Shown piece by piece: positions 1 to 8,551 of a stretch of 64,000 bases of DNA. Source of the DNA: Candidatus Enterococcus wittei (GTDB lineage: Bacteria; Bacillota; Bacilli; Lactobacillales; Enterococcaceae); NCBI RefSeq assembly GCF_002140175.1, contig NZ_NGMO01000003.1:633614-697613 (forward strand), read 5' to 3'. The notes beneath the pieces are model-generated. The model worked only from the letters and a program-made list of their open reading frames with translations. It had not been told where the DNA came from and searched no databases. Within the stretch, counting starts at the first letter, position 1. Every line of letters starts with the position of its first letter. The translations under genes were made by a program, and so were the position numbers.

Positions 1-558
1 AGATTCCATATTGTCCAGCATATTGGTAGAACATTTCGCAATCAACGAATCAAAGAAACAAATCGGTTGCTTAAACATCCTTCTTCTTCTCAAAAAAGCC
101 TAGGTAGGAAGCTAAAACGTTACTGGAAACTTTTACAAAAAGAAGAAGGAAAACTAGATTATGACAAACGCACTTGGCGAGCCGGTTTTAAAGAGTATTT
201 AACTGAAACCGAAATAGTCGATCGCCTTCTTAGAGACTGTCCTAGTCTACGCTCTGGTTATCAACTCTATCAAAATCTACTTTATGCAGTTAAAAAGCGG
301 GAAATTGACACGTTTAAAGAATATTTAAATGTGGGAAAAACAGACCTTCCTGAAATCTATGATAGAACTTTGAAAACCTTTAAAAAGTTTCTTCCACAAA
401 TCGAGAACGCCCTACGTTATGGCTACTCAAATGGCCCTTTGGAGTGTTTGAACAATCATATCAAGGTATTAAAACGAAATGCCTATGGGTTCCGAAGCTT
501 TTACAACTTTAAATTACGAATCATGATTCGGCATGGGAAAGCATTACTCATAAAATAA
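1..558 (+). CDS. ISL3-family transposase, C-terminal part (begins before the window)
   Basis: The reading frame is open from base 1, so the visible 185 residues are the C-terminal part of a longer transposase; the TTG at 67 is only an internal codon. The tail carries the motif NGPLECLNNHIK followed by a GFRSFYNFKLRI segment, typical of the catalytic end of ISL3-family DDE transposases; the E of GPLE is probably the last catalytic acid. These enzymes cut and join the ends of their own element. A second, decayed copy of the same tail lies at 37434-37671. Whether the whole gene is intact cannot be judged here. Confidence 0.88.
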   Translation, partial: RFHIVQHIGRTFRNQRIKETNRLLKHPSSSQKSLGRKLKRYWKLLQKEEGKLDYDKRTWRAGFKEYLTETEIVDRLLRDCPSLRSGYQLYQNLLYAVKKREIDTFKEYLNVGKTDLPEIYDRTLKTFKKFLPQIENALRYGYSNGPLECLNNHIKVLKRNAYGFRSFYNFKLRIMIRHGKALLIK

Positions 559-564
559 AAAAAG

Positions 565-594
565 GAACAGAAAGAAAAATAGTTCTTTCTGTTC
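565..594. terminator. Hairpin after the IS transposase
   Basis: GAACAGAAAGAA pairs perfectly with TTCTTTCTGTTC around a 6-base loop, 6 bases after the stop codon. There is no long T run, so termination is likely but not certain. The relic copy has the same hairpin at 37681-37710, there as a perfect 30-base palindrome. Confidence 0.6.
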
Positions 595-643
595 ACCAAT
601 CATTCTAGGATTTCTCTTCACCAACATCGTTTGACAAAGAGCC

Positions 644-684
644 AACAAAAGTAAATAACACTTTTGCCCCACGCTCTCTAGTCT
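644..684 (+). repeat. Truncated copy (E) of the dispersed intergenic repeat
   Basis: The stretch AACAAAAGTAAATAACAC and the following CCCACGCTCT match the terminal hairpin part of the repeats at 9232, 47238 and 56356. The left part is missing because the ISL3 element ends directly beside it. Confidence 0.6.
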
Positions 685-766
685 TAATCTATTAAAAAAA
701 CTATCTCCCTGAGTTGAAAAGGGAAATAGGATTATCTTCTATCCTTTAGCTTCCTTATCGCAACCT

Positions 767-1270
767 TCACACACGTTTTTCAAAATTAACTGCACGATCC
801 AGATAATACATCAATGGTGCAGAGATAGCCATAACGATAAATTCGCTTAATGCCAGTGTTCCATAAGTCGTCCAAAAAGGCTGCCCACCTGTTGGTACTA
901 ACATATACGCAATCAAAAACATGCTTACTGTAAAGAAAGCCGTATTCAATGCCAAACGGATTTTTACATTTTTCACTTTATTTTGAATAAGAGCTGTTAG
1001 GCCTAATGCAAGTAGCGTTTGTCCTCCACCAAAAATCACATCCATGATACCAAAACCATAAAACGCATTATAGACGACTACGCCTCCAAGTACACCCCAA
1101 AGCAACTTCCGATTAAACACCACTAAATGATTCAAACTTTCAGAAATACGAAATTGGACAGGCCCTGAAGATACCGGTGCCACCAAGATCGTTAATGCTA
1201 AATATAAGGCCATGATCAGACCATTAACTACAACGACCGTTAGCCGTTGCCTGCTTGTTGTTCTCTCCAT
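767..1270 (-). CDS. queT: QueT-family queuosine precursor transporter (ECF S component)
   Basis: The 167-residue protein is almost wholly hydrophobic, with about five membrane segments, and carries the QueT-type segment GPVQFRISESLNHL and a glycine-rich VFGGGQTLLALG. QueT proteins are substrate-binding units of ECF transporters that bring queuosine precursors such as preQ1 into the cell. They need a shared energising module (EcfT plus two ATPases), which is not in this window. The leader contains a preQ1-I type riboswitch ending in the ribosome site, which independently supports the assignment. It is a single-gene unit on the minus strand. Confidence 0.88.
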   Translation of the reverse strand: MERTTSRQRLTVVVVNGLIMALYLALTILVAPVSSGPVQFRISESLNHLVVFNRKLLWGVLGGVVVYNAFYGFGIMDVIFGGGQTLLALGLTALIQNKVKNVKIRLALNTAFFTVSMFLIAYMLVPTGGQPFWTTYGTLALSEFIVMAISAPLMYYLDRAVNFEKRV

Positions 1271-1288
1271 ATTATATTCCTCGTTTCT

Positions 1289-1324
1289 CCTAGTTTTTTT
1301 AACGCGGGATGGTTGATGAACCGC
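1289..1324 (-). promoter_or_regulatory. preQ1 class I riboswitch in the queT leader
   Basis: Read on the minus strand, GCGG and CCGC can form the short first stem around the loop UUCAUCAACCAUC, and the A-rich tail UUAAAAAAACUAGGAG follows. This matches the preQ1-I layout of small stem, C-rich loop, A-rich tail and sequestered ribosome site. The AGGAG just after it is the likely queT ribosome site, 11 bases before the ATG, so ligand binding should block translation. Assigned by eye and not by covariance model. Confidence 0.75.
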
Positions 1325-1331
1325 TTCGATT

Positions 1332-1340
1332 ATTATAGCA
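1332..1340 (-). promoter_or_regulatory. Extended -10 promoter of queT
   Basis: TGCTATAAT on the minus strand is a full extended -10 element about 8 bases before the riboswitch, so the transcript would start almost at the first riboswitch stem. No good -35 box is seen at 17 bases. Confidence 0.55.
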
Positions 1341-1540
1341 TATTCATGTTAGATTAAAAGTGTTGATATATAAGTGTTTGTAACCATATCTATCTGGATT
1401 ATTTGCTATAGGTTTACTTACTCTCTCTAAAACCAAAATGATAATTGGCTTGAATTTTGTTGCCCCCTTAGAAGATTAGCTTTTCTCAACCTTCGTATCT
1501 GTCCATTCAACCTAAGTTCTTTTTCATTTTGCTACTCCTC

Positions 1541-1549
1541 TGCTATAAT
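1541..1549 (+). promoter_or_regulatory. Candidate extended -10 promoter of the lipid kinase gene
   Basis: TGCTATAAT lies 172 bases before the chosen ATG. A -35 box is not obvious. The region 1341-1720 shows nothing else that could be named; it forms the divergent queT/kinase spacer and a long kinase leader. Confidence 0.4.
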
Positions 1550-1720
1550 AACCAAGAATCAAAATGACAAACGCTGGCTTATTTTTCCTTTATTCCTATC
1601 TTTACTAATTTAAAACGTTAGTAGATGAGGCCTTCAAAAAGCTTCAGTGTTTGTTTCTTTATATTATTGTTTAAACAATTGCACCAAAAGAGATGCTTTT
1701 GTGAACTTCAGGAGGCAGAA

Positions 1721-2725
1721 ATGAATTTTCATTATCATATATTAATCAACCCAAATGCTGGTAGCGGCAATGGGAAAAAGACGGCAGGAAAAATAGTGCC
1801 GCTCCTTGATCAAAAAAATATTTCTTATACACTTCATTACAGTGAATATAGAGGACATGATTGTGATATTGCGGAACAACTTGCAAAAGAGACTCTTGTT
1901 GAATGGTCCGAGGAAACACAAGAAACACAAAATCCATTCCCTATTTTGCTCGTTGTTGGTGGAGATGGAACACTTCATCAGGTACTCGCTACTTTCTATC
2001 AATTGGATGTCGAGTTTCCTGTTGGTTATATTCCTGCAGGCTCTGGCAATGATTTTGCAAGAGGTATTGGTTTACCACTTGATGCAGAAAAAGCGTTGGA
2101 AAATATCCTTTCCGTCACGTCCCCCAAAAGGATCAACTTACTAAATTATCATGAAAAAATTAGCGACCATCAAGGAATCGCTATCAATAACTTTGGCATT
2201 GGATTAGATGCTGCAGTAGTTCATGCGACAAATCATTCAAATAATAAAAAATACTTGAATAAATACAATCTAGGCTCATTTTCTTATATTCTATCCATAT
2301 TACGTGTTCTGATTTTCCAAAAAGGGTTCCCGATATTAGTAGATGTGGGAGGTAAAATGATCCCGTATAAAAAAGCTTTACTTTGCACAGCAACTAATCA
2401 TCCATATTTTGGTGGAGGGATTCCGATTGTTCCTACTGCGGATATGTCAAAATCCACAATTGATTTGGTGATTGTAGAAAGAATCAATCCGCTAAAATTA
2501 GGCTGGCTAATCTGGCTATTACTCCAAAAAAAGCAGCTTTGTTCAAAAAACTTTCACCACTATACGACTAGCAAGCTCCGAGTGATCTCCACTACTCCTC
2601 AGTATGGACAAGAAGATGGGGAAGACTTGGCTAAACAGCCATTTGATTTACAGATCACGCCAACATCACAACTTTTCTGGGGCGAAACAACAGTTGCTAC
2701 AGAAGAAACACTCACAAAAAAATAA
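1721..2725 (+). CDS. Diacylglycerol/lipid kinase family protein
   Basis: Start chosen at ATG 1721, with GGAGG at 1711-1714 and a good spacing; an in-frame ATG at 1625 has no ribosome site. The 334-residue product has the DAGK catalytic fold: an N-terminal nucleotide-binding ILINPNAGSGNG near residue 7, GGDGTLHQ near 81, and PAGSGNDFARG near 107. Such enzymes phosphorylate diacylglycerol or similar membrane lipids with ATP and feed phospholipid recycling. The family (YegS/DagK/BmrU) is broad, so the exact lipid is not fixed. It has its own terminator. Confidence 0.85.
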   Translation: MNFHYHILINPNAGSGNGKKTAGKIVPLLDQKNISYTLHYSEYRGHDCDIAEQLAKETLVEWSEETQETQNPFPILLVVGGDGTLHQVLATFYQLDVEFPVGYIPAGSGNDFARGIGLPLDAEKALENILSVTSPKRINLLNYHEKISDHQGIAINNFGIGLDAAVVHATNHSNNKKYLNKYNLGSFSYILSILRVLIFQKGFPILVDVGGKMIPYKKALLCTATNHPYFGGGIPIVPTADMSKSTIDLVIVERINPLKLGWLIWLLLQKKQLCSKNFHHYTTSKLRVISTTPQYGQEDGEDLAKQPFDLQITPTSQLFWGETTVATEETLTKK

Positions 2726-2774
2726 AAAGCAGAATCCGAAAACAGCTACTTATTTTCGTGATTCTGCTTTTTTT
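2726..2774 (+). terminator. Rho-independent terminator of the lipid kinase gene
   Basis: AAAGCAGAATC pairs with GATTCTGCTTT and is followed by a T run, directly after the stop codon. Confidence 0.8.
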
Positions 2775-2810
2775 GATCTTGGTTCTAAAAATATCAAATA
2801 AAAAGGATCG

Positions 2811-2960
2811 TTGGACAAAAGTATGATTTACTCTTGTTCCACGCTCTAAACACGTATAAACGGCGGAATCAGAAGCAGCTCCCTCGACAATAAGCCGAAA
2901 TTCAAAAAAATTCAAAAAGAAATTTTTGTGAATTCCTTCTTATTTCTCGGAGTTAACCAC
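2811..2960 (-). repeat. Dispersed intergenic repeat, copy A (minus orientation)
   Basis: Read on the minus strand it contains TTAACTCCGAGAAATAAGAA, an inner AT-rich hairpin with AATTCACAAAAATT, GCTTCTGATTCCGCCGTTTA, and a terminal arm GAGCGTGGAACAAGAGTA. The same order of blocks is found at 9232, 47238 and 56356. It fills most of the gap between two convergent genes. Confidence 0.75.
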
Positions 2961-3008
2961 TTCTGTTCTAGTCGCCCTATAATCAACCATTTATCAAAAT
3001 CACATGCC

Positions 3009-5588
3009 TTAATCGACTTCTGCTGGCTTTATATTTCCCATACCAATCATTGGATCTATCAATTGGTGGTCAATTGCTTCCGTGGTCAATCGGTAGCTTT
3101 GCACTATGTCTGTCTCGTTTTCATCTTCCACAATTTCCATTTTTTTCTCTGGAACACTCTCAAAGAGATCTAGTTCTTGTTCTGTATCTTCCCTATCTTC
3201 TTCTGTGCGTTCTATTTCTGCATTTTTGTGTACTTCTTTTGTTTTTGGTAAATCGCGAACCGATATATAAGTACCTTCTTCAAATGGATCATCTCCGGTC
3301 AAAGAATCTTCATATGCAGTCAGTTTCGTTCGCAAAGCTAGACTCATATCATTATCTTCGATTCGCTTTTTCAGTGTTGTCAAACGACTAGCTGATTCAT
3401 TTTCCACACACGTCAAATAGGCTTGTTCTTCTCCCAGCAAAATCAATAATTCTTTACTTCTGGTGACAGCTGTATAAAGCAGATTTCTTTGGAGCATCCG
3501 TTGATATTGATGAACCATCGGCAGGATAACCATTTTAAACTCGCTACCTTGTGACTTATGGATCGAACAACAATAAGAAAGGGTGATTTTATTCCATTCA
3601 TTTCGTTTATAAGTGACTTCATTGGCATCAAATTGAATGATTAGTTCATCTACTTTATCTTCTGAGTCTTTTGCTAACACTATCCCAGTGATTTCTCCCA
3701 TATCGCCATTGAATACATTCAACTCTGGTGTATTGACCAGATGCAAGACTTTGTCTCCAATCCGATAGATCGTATCATTAAAACGAACTTCTTTTCGTCC
3801 ACTATAGCTAGGATTGAAAATATTTTGCATCATTTTATTTAACGCATCAATTCCTGCTGCCCCACGATACATCGGTGCCAATACTTGAATATCCTGTGCA
3901 GTGAATCCTTTATTTTTTGCCTTTTCGACAATCTTAGAAATCAAAGGTTCAATTTGATACGCATCACTGCGGAAAAACGATCGGTCACTTTGATTCTTTG
4001 TAAAATCATTTGGCAATTTGCCTTCTTTGATCTCATGGGCTAATGGAATGATACTTGAACCATCGCCTTGACGATAGATCTGGTTTAATTCGATCTTAGG
4101 GATCTGCTCAATCTCCAATAAATCATGAAGTACCTGCCCAGGCCCTACAGACGGTAATTGATCTTTATCCCCTACTAGAATAACTTGCATATTTGTCGGA
4201 ATAGCTTTGAACAAAGTATTCGCCAACCAAGTATCCACCATAGACATCTCGTCGACGATCAACAAACCACCATCTAATTCTTTTGTACTGATCGAAGGAG
4301 ATTTTTCACGACCATTTAATCCTAAAAGACGGTGAATCGTACTAGCTGGTAGCCCAGTCGTTTCATTCATCCGTTTGGCTGCTCGACCAGTAGGAGCAGC
4401 TAAAAGAATTGGAAAAATTTCTTGAGTATATTTGGCAGGATCAAGTTCTACACCATTCAATTCAGCAAATAAATGGACAATTCCATTGATAACTGTGGTT
4501 TTCCCAGTACCCGGGCCACCCGTTAAAATGAACAAAGGTGAACGGATAGCTTCCGAAAGTGCTTGTTCCTGTGTATCCCCGTATTGAATCCCAAAGATTT
4601 TTTCAATCCGTCGTATATTTTTTTTGATTTCTTTCTCATCATACTTGATTTCTTTTTTACGACTCAGTAATCGTTGAATCGAATTCCCAATGCCCCATTC
4701 AGAAAAATACAAGCTATTCTCATACAGATTAGTTTCTTCCTGTTGGATTTTTCCTTCTTCGATCAATTGGATGATAACACTAGCTACTTGGTCGGGATCA
4801 ATCTCAACGGGCCTACTTGTTTCCAAAATTTTAATGGTTTGTTGAAGTAACGTTTCTGCTGGTACATATGTATCCCCAGTTTGAATAGCCTGTTGAAAGA
4901 TCTGATGTAAGATTGCCGCACGTATTCTTCGAGGTGAGTCCGCTGCTATCCCGATTTGTTCAGCGAGATTATCCGCTCGCTTAAAACCGATACCTTCGAT
5001 TTCTTCCACTAACTGGTAAGGATTTTCTTGGATGATCTCTAACGCTTCATTTTTATAGGCTTGATAGATACTAAACGCCAACTGACTACCAAACCCATAG
5101 CGATTCAATCCCATAATGACTTGATCCATGCCATGATTCAAACGAATCGTCTCTGCGATCATCTCTCTTTTAGGCTTCGTCAATCCAGAAATTTGCTTTA
5201 GATGAGAAGGGTCTTCGATAATTTTTTCAATCGCATCTTCCCCTAAAAGATCTACTATTTTTTCAGCAGTTTTCTTTCCAATTCCAGGAAATTTGTCACT
5301 TGATAAATAAGCCACGATCCCATTTGCAGTAGTCGGCTTTTCCTGTTCATACCGCTCCACTTTCAATTGTTGTCCATATTTTGGATGATTGATAAGCTCT
5401 CCAAAAAATCGATATACTTCATTTTCTTGGATTTCCCCGAAACTACCGGTCACCACAATTTCTTTTTCACGATAATCTGTGCTGGTTTCACTTACATGGA
5501 CCAGTAATACCTTATAAAAATTACTAGGGTTTTGATAAAAAATTGCGGCAACAGTACCGACAAAATAGGGCATTTCTTCTGGCTGCAT
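3009..5588 (-). CDS. recD2: RecD2 ATP-dependent DNA helicase
   Basis: RecD2 is a 5'-3' superfamily 1B helicase of bacteria without RecBCD, working in DNA repair and replication restart. The start is taken at ATG 5588 because AAGGAGGCG lies 7 bases before it; the in-frame ATG at 5606 has no ribosome site. The 859-residue protein has the long N-terminal extension with helix-hairpin-helix repeats (for example FPGIGKKTAEKI), Walker A GGPGTGKTT near residue 357, Walker B DEMSMVD near 443, and the C-terminal HKSQGSEF motif. A charged tail of about 100 residues is variable. It follows the histidine phosphatase gene by 18 bases. Confidence 0.95.
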   Translation of the reverse strand: MQPEEMPYFVGTVAAIFYQNPSNFYKVLLVHVSETSTDYREKEIVVTGSFGEIQENEVYRFFGELINHPKYGQQLKVERYEQEKPTTANGIVAYLSSDKFPGIGKKTAEKIVDLLGEDAIEKIIEDPSHLKQISGLTKPKREMIAETIRLNHGMDQVIMGLNRYGFGSQLAFSIYQAYKNEALEIIQENPYQLVEEIEGIGFKRADNLAEQIGIAADSPRRIRAAILHQIFQQAIQTGDTYVPAETLLQQTIKILETSRPVEIDPDQVASVIIQLIEEGKIQQEETNLYENSLYFSEWGIGNSIQRLLSRKKEIKYDEKEIKKNIRRIEKIFGIQYGDTQEQALSEAIRSPLFILTGGPGTGKTTVINGIVHLFAELNGVELDPAKYTQEIFPILLAAPTGRAAKRMNETTGLPASTIHRLLGLNGREKSPSISTKELDGGLLIVDEMSMVDTWLANTLFKAIPTNMQVILVGDKDQLPSVGPGQVLHDLLEIEQIPKIELNQIYRQGDGSSIIPLAHEIKEGKLPNDFTKNQSDRSFFRSDAYQIEPLISKIVEKAKNKGFTAQDIQVLAPMYRGAAGIDALNKMMQNIFNPSYSGRKEVRFNDTIYRIGDKVLHLVNTPELNVFNGDMGEITGIVLAKDSEDKVDELIIQFDANEVTYKRNEWNKITLSYCCSIHKSQGSEFKMVILPMVHQYQRMLQRNLLYTAVTRSKELLILLGEEQAYLTCVENESASRLTTLKKRIEDNDMSLALRTKLTAYEDSLTGDDPFEEGTYISVRDLPKTKEVHKNAEIERTEEDREDTEQELDLFESVPEKKMEIVEDENETDIVQSYRLTTEAIDHQLIDPMIGMGNIKPAEVD

Positions 5589-5606
5589 CGAAGCCGCCTC
5601 CTTCAT

Positions 5607-6266
5607 TTATAGTAAGGGCTCTGGTTTTCCATTCTCCAAAAAGTCAACGTTGTTCCATACTTTGATGTCATAAGGCAGTAGATTTTTTGGTTCGCCTGTT
5701 TCAAGGATTGTTAAGCTACTATTGAATAACCCGCCCATTTCTCTTAATTGAGGCAATTTTTTCCCGCTCATCCACTGGATTGCAGCGGTTAGGGATGCAC
5801 CATGTCCTACGAATAAAATCGGGCCATGATGTTGTGCTACAGCATCAGCTACAACCGTTTCAATACGAGCAATCGCATCTTCTATAGGTTCTCCGTCAAA
5901 AGGCGTCGGATCATATTGGTCTAAATGATTTCGCAAATTAGGTAAGTTCTCAGGAAATTCATGATACATTTCATCGATCGACTGTCCCTCTAATTTTCCC
6001 AATCCTAATTCTCTCAATTTATCTGTATAAATGATTTCTACTGGATTGGCCAATTCACGATTGATTCCTTCCGCTGTATCTTTTGCCCGTTTAGCCGTGC
6101 TAGAATAAATGACTTCAAAAGGGATATGCTTTACTTTTTTTCCAAAGGCTTTGATTTCTTTATAACTTTCAGGCAAGAGCGGAGAATCACCTTGACTGCC
6201 TTGAAAACGACGTTCTCGATTCCATTCAGTTTTCCCATGCCTTGTAAAATATAATTTCATTTGCAT
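5607..6266 (-). CDS. Histidine phosphatase (phosphoglycerate mutase-like) family protein
   Basis: The 219-residue protein begins with TRHGKTEWN, the RHG phosphohistidine motif of the histidine phosphatase superfamily, and has the second histidine in FVGHGASL near residue 150. Family members dephosphorylate small phosphorylated metabolites; true cofactor-dependent mutase function is not implied. AAGGAG lies 4 bases before the ATG, so a start two codons later is equally possible. It is the first gene of a unit with recD2. Confidence 0.85.
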   Translation of the reverse strand: MQMKLYFTRHGKTEWNRERRFQGSQGDSPLLPESYKEIKAFGKKVKHIPFEVIYSSTAKRAKDTAEGINRELANPVEIIYTDKLRELGLGKLEGQSIDEMYHEFPENLPNLRNHLDQYDPTPFDGEPIEDAIARIETVVADAVAQHHGPILFVGHGASLTAAIQWMSGKKLPQLREMGGLFNSSLTILETGEPKNLLPYDIKVWNNVDFLENGKPEPLL

Positions 6267-6689
6267 CCAACTCCTTACTCAATGAGTAATCAAAACAGAT
6301 ATAGCACATTTTTCTATTACTTATGAATACTTTCATATCAAGGAAAAACCTTTCTTGATATGAAGAAAAAAAGTCAAGAATTGTAAATATGAGAATTTCT
6401 CATCTCTCTTAACTCACTGAAAAGTTTATCCAAACCCTAGATTTTGATAAATAGACAATCAACAATTAGCCTTCTTCCATCAGTCTGTGTAAGTAATAAT
6501 AGAGGAAAGGCATCCAGCCTCTTTGCCTTAACTTTTTTCATTTATAACAAGATGTTTATTTCAAAATTACAAATAAAAGGTGTTCCAGCAGCTGCCCTTC
6601 GGTATTAAGTCAAAAAATCGTAAAATATGAGAAGCTATTTCTCGATTTTCCTTCTTAATGCTCAGGTCAGAACGCTGTTGTCACGACCT
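6267..6689. other. Intergenic stretch with an 11-bp inverted repeat
   Basis: No gene is supported here. TTCATATCAAG (6332-6342) and CTTGATATGAA (6354-6364) form a perfect inverted repeat about 65 bases upstream of the histidine phosphatase start. It could be an operator or a transcript hairpin. The rest is AT-rich with no recognisable element. Confidence 0.5.
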
Positions 6690-7193
6690 CTAGTCTAGCT
6701 TATCATTTTCGTAGTGATGTGTTAACTCTAAATTTGGGAATCCTTGTTGGCGTAGAGCTTCATAGACGACCATTGCGGCAGTGTTGGATAGATTCAATGA
6801 ACGGACATGGGTATCATTCATCGGGATGCGTAAGCATTTTTCTTCGTTTTCTCGCATGAATGTTTCTGGTAGTCCAGTTGTTTCTTTACCGAATAAAAAG
6901 AAATGATCTTCTCCATCGTTGAAATTTTCGTCACTATAAACTTTATTGGCAAACTTAGAGATCAAATGAAGCTTACGATCTCCTAGATAATCTAAAAATG
7001 CAGGTAAGTCGGAATGGTACATAATGTTGACATCGTTCCAATAATCAAGCCCTGCTCGTTTTAATTGTTTATCATCCGTAGAAAATCCTAAGGGTTCAAT
7101 CAAATGTAGTGGGGTATTCGTGGCAGCGCATGTTCTCGCAATATTTCCTGTGTTTGCAGGAATCAATGGTTCAAATAAAACAATATGGTTCAT
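6690..7193 (-). CDS. trmL: tRNA (cytidine/uridine-34 2'-O)-methyltransferase TrmL
   Basis: A SPOUT-fold methyltransferase that modifies the wobble base of certain leucine tRNAs. The N-terminus [19 protein letters not shown], the [10 protein letters not shown] segment and the [15 protein letters not shown] knot segment are the TrmL/CspR signature. Start taken at ATG 7193, giving 167 residues and the family's usual length, with AGGATGG upstream; in-frame upstream codons add residues that family members lack. It lies downstream of rlmA, separated by a terminator. Confidence 0.92.
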   Translation of the reverse strand: MNHIVLFEPLIPANTGNIARTCAATNTPLHLIEPLGFSTDDKQLKRAGLDYWNDVNIMYHSDLPAFLDYLGDRKLHLISKFANKVYSDENFNDGEDHFFLFGKETTGLPETFMRENEEKCLRIPMNDTHVRSLNLSNTAAMVVYEALRQQGFPNLELTHHYENDKLD

Positions 7194-7253
7194 AAAGACC
7201 ATCCTCTCATGTGTATGTGAAATCAAGTTTTGATTCATTTATCTGATTTGTGC

Positions 7254-7303
7254 ATAAAAAAAAACGTATCAACTCGGTGTCAGTCACTGCGAGTCGTTAC
7301 GTT
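7254..7303 (-). terminator. Rho-independent terminator of rlmA
   Basis: On the minus strand AACGTAACGACTCG pairs with CGAGTTGATACGTT (two mismatches) and is followed by nine T. A second hairpin, TTTTATCAG/CTGATAAAA at 7325-7351, lies between it and rlmA. Confidence 0.8.
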
Positions 7304-7424
7304 AGTGAAGCTCTTCTCACTAACTTTTATCAGAACAGGAACCTGATAAAAACCAATGAAAAAACAACTTGTTGCTACTATATCACCAATAAACGCTTTT
7401 TGCAACCGTTCCTCTGCAATAATC

Positions 7425-8282
7425 TCACAGAAATCGTTTTCTCTTATTTCCTTTTAATAATTCTACGTCAATTGTAATTTTTTTCAAAGGATTCTTGATT
7501 AATGCTTCTTTTACCCCTTGCTCAACCTGCCATTCTAAAGGTGACATCGCTAATAAATCTTGCCGATTTTCTAATGGAATATCAAACTCGTAGCTGACAC
7601 GTTGACGTTCAACTAAGTCCATAGATTCCATAAATTTTGAAACAACACGTTCATTAGAATAATGGTGTTTTTCTGGTTGGTCTGGATAAAAAGCTTGTCG
7701 TAGTTCTTTCAAATAACCTTCTTGCGGTACCACTTTCAATACAGCCCCATCATCTGAAAGGACACGTTGAAATTCTTGATAATGGGAAGGAGAAAAAATA
7801 TTTAAAATCGTAGTAAACTGTTGGTCTGAGAAAGGAAGATTCGTTAAGTCAGCCACACACCAAAATGCAGTGGTATTTTGTTCTGTTGCAGCATAAACAC
7901 CTTCTTTAGAAATATCAAAGCCAATTGCTTGCTTCATCGGGTTTAACTGATCGACCGCAGCTAAAAAACTTCCCTCTCCACAGCCTACATCTAACACGCG
8001 AGCTTCTTTAGGAACTTGTTTAGCTATTGCTTCAATCACTGGCTGGTACATCCCTGATTGGATCATTCGTCTTCTAGGTGCAAACATTTTCTGATCGTAT
8101 TCAGTCTTAACCCCATGTGATAAAAAATAAAGCGTTCCTTTTTTAGACAAATCAAAGCGATGATTATTTTTACAAATCAAACCGTTCATTTCCGCTGTAA
8201 GTGGCCCTTTGCATAAAGGACAGCGAAATAAATGATCATTTTCAGATAAAAAAAGACGGCTCTGATCAATTTTTTTCAACAT
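7425..8282 (-). CDS. rlmA: 23S rRNA (guanine-N1) methyltransferase, RlmA family
   Basis: The N-terminus has a four-ligand zinc site (CPLC ... CKNNH, residues about 20-45), followed by a class I methyltransferase domain with SAM motif VLDVGCGEGSF near residue 90. This is the RlmA layout; in Gram-positive bacteria the RlmA(II) type methylates G748 of 23S rRNA and affects macrolide binding, but the exact base is not shown by the sequence. The ATG at 8282 is preferred over 8294 because AAGGA sits directly against the upstream ATG; spacing to 8282 is 12 bases, somewhat long. Confidence 0.85.
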   Translation of the reverse strand: MLKKIDQSRLFLSENDHLFRCPLCKGPLTAEMNGLICKNNHRFDLSKKGTLYFLSHGVKTEYDQKMFAPRRRMIQSGMYQPVIEAIAKQVPKEARVLDVGCGEGSFLAAVDQLNPMKQAIGFDISKEGVYAATEQNTTAFWCVADLTNLPFSDQQFTTILNIFSPSHYQEFQRVLSDDGAVLKVVPQEGYLKELRQAFYPDQPEKHHYSNERVVSKFMESMDLVERQRVSYEFDIPLENRQDLLAMSPLEWQVEQGVKEALIKNPLKKITIDVELLKGNKRKRFL

Positions 8283-8551
8283 ATTAGTTCTCATTCCTTT
8301 TTATAAGTTCAAAGAGAGTAACTTCACTAGTATTTCTGTGAAACTGGATACATGTTGATCTCTCTATTCTTTTTCGATAATCAGTGAAGATTAGACTATA
8401 ATAAAGTTTTTTGCTTTCATCCTTCAAGTCAACGTCCTGTAATCCTATTTTCCTTCATTCATTTTATCTTACCGTTAGTTGAAAGCTTTAGCAACCGAAA
8501 AAACTATGGTACAATTCCTTTAAATAAATGGCAAGGAAAAGGAGCAAGAAA

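Larger units (their letters stand above)
1..643 (+). mobile_element. Right part of an ISL3-family insertion sequence
   Basis: This holds the transposase tail, a 12-bp perfect hairpin at 565-594 just after the stop codon, and an element end near 643 (TTGACAAAGAGCC at 631-643). The boundary is set by comparison with the relic at 37434-37760, which matches up to the same point (TTGACAAAAAGTC). Right of the boundary an intergenic repeat starts in mid-sequence, so the element appears to have inserted into that repeat. The left end and any target duplication lie outside the window. Confidence 0.75.

Noticed and set aside
1625-1720. An upstream start for the lipid kinase adding 32 residues
   Set aside because: No ribosome site before it and the added residues do not resemble the family, while ATG 1721 has GGAGG.
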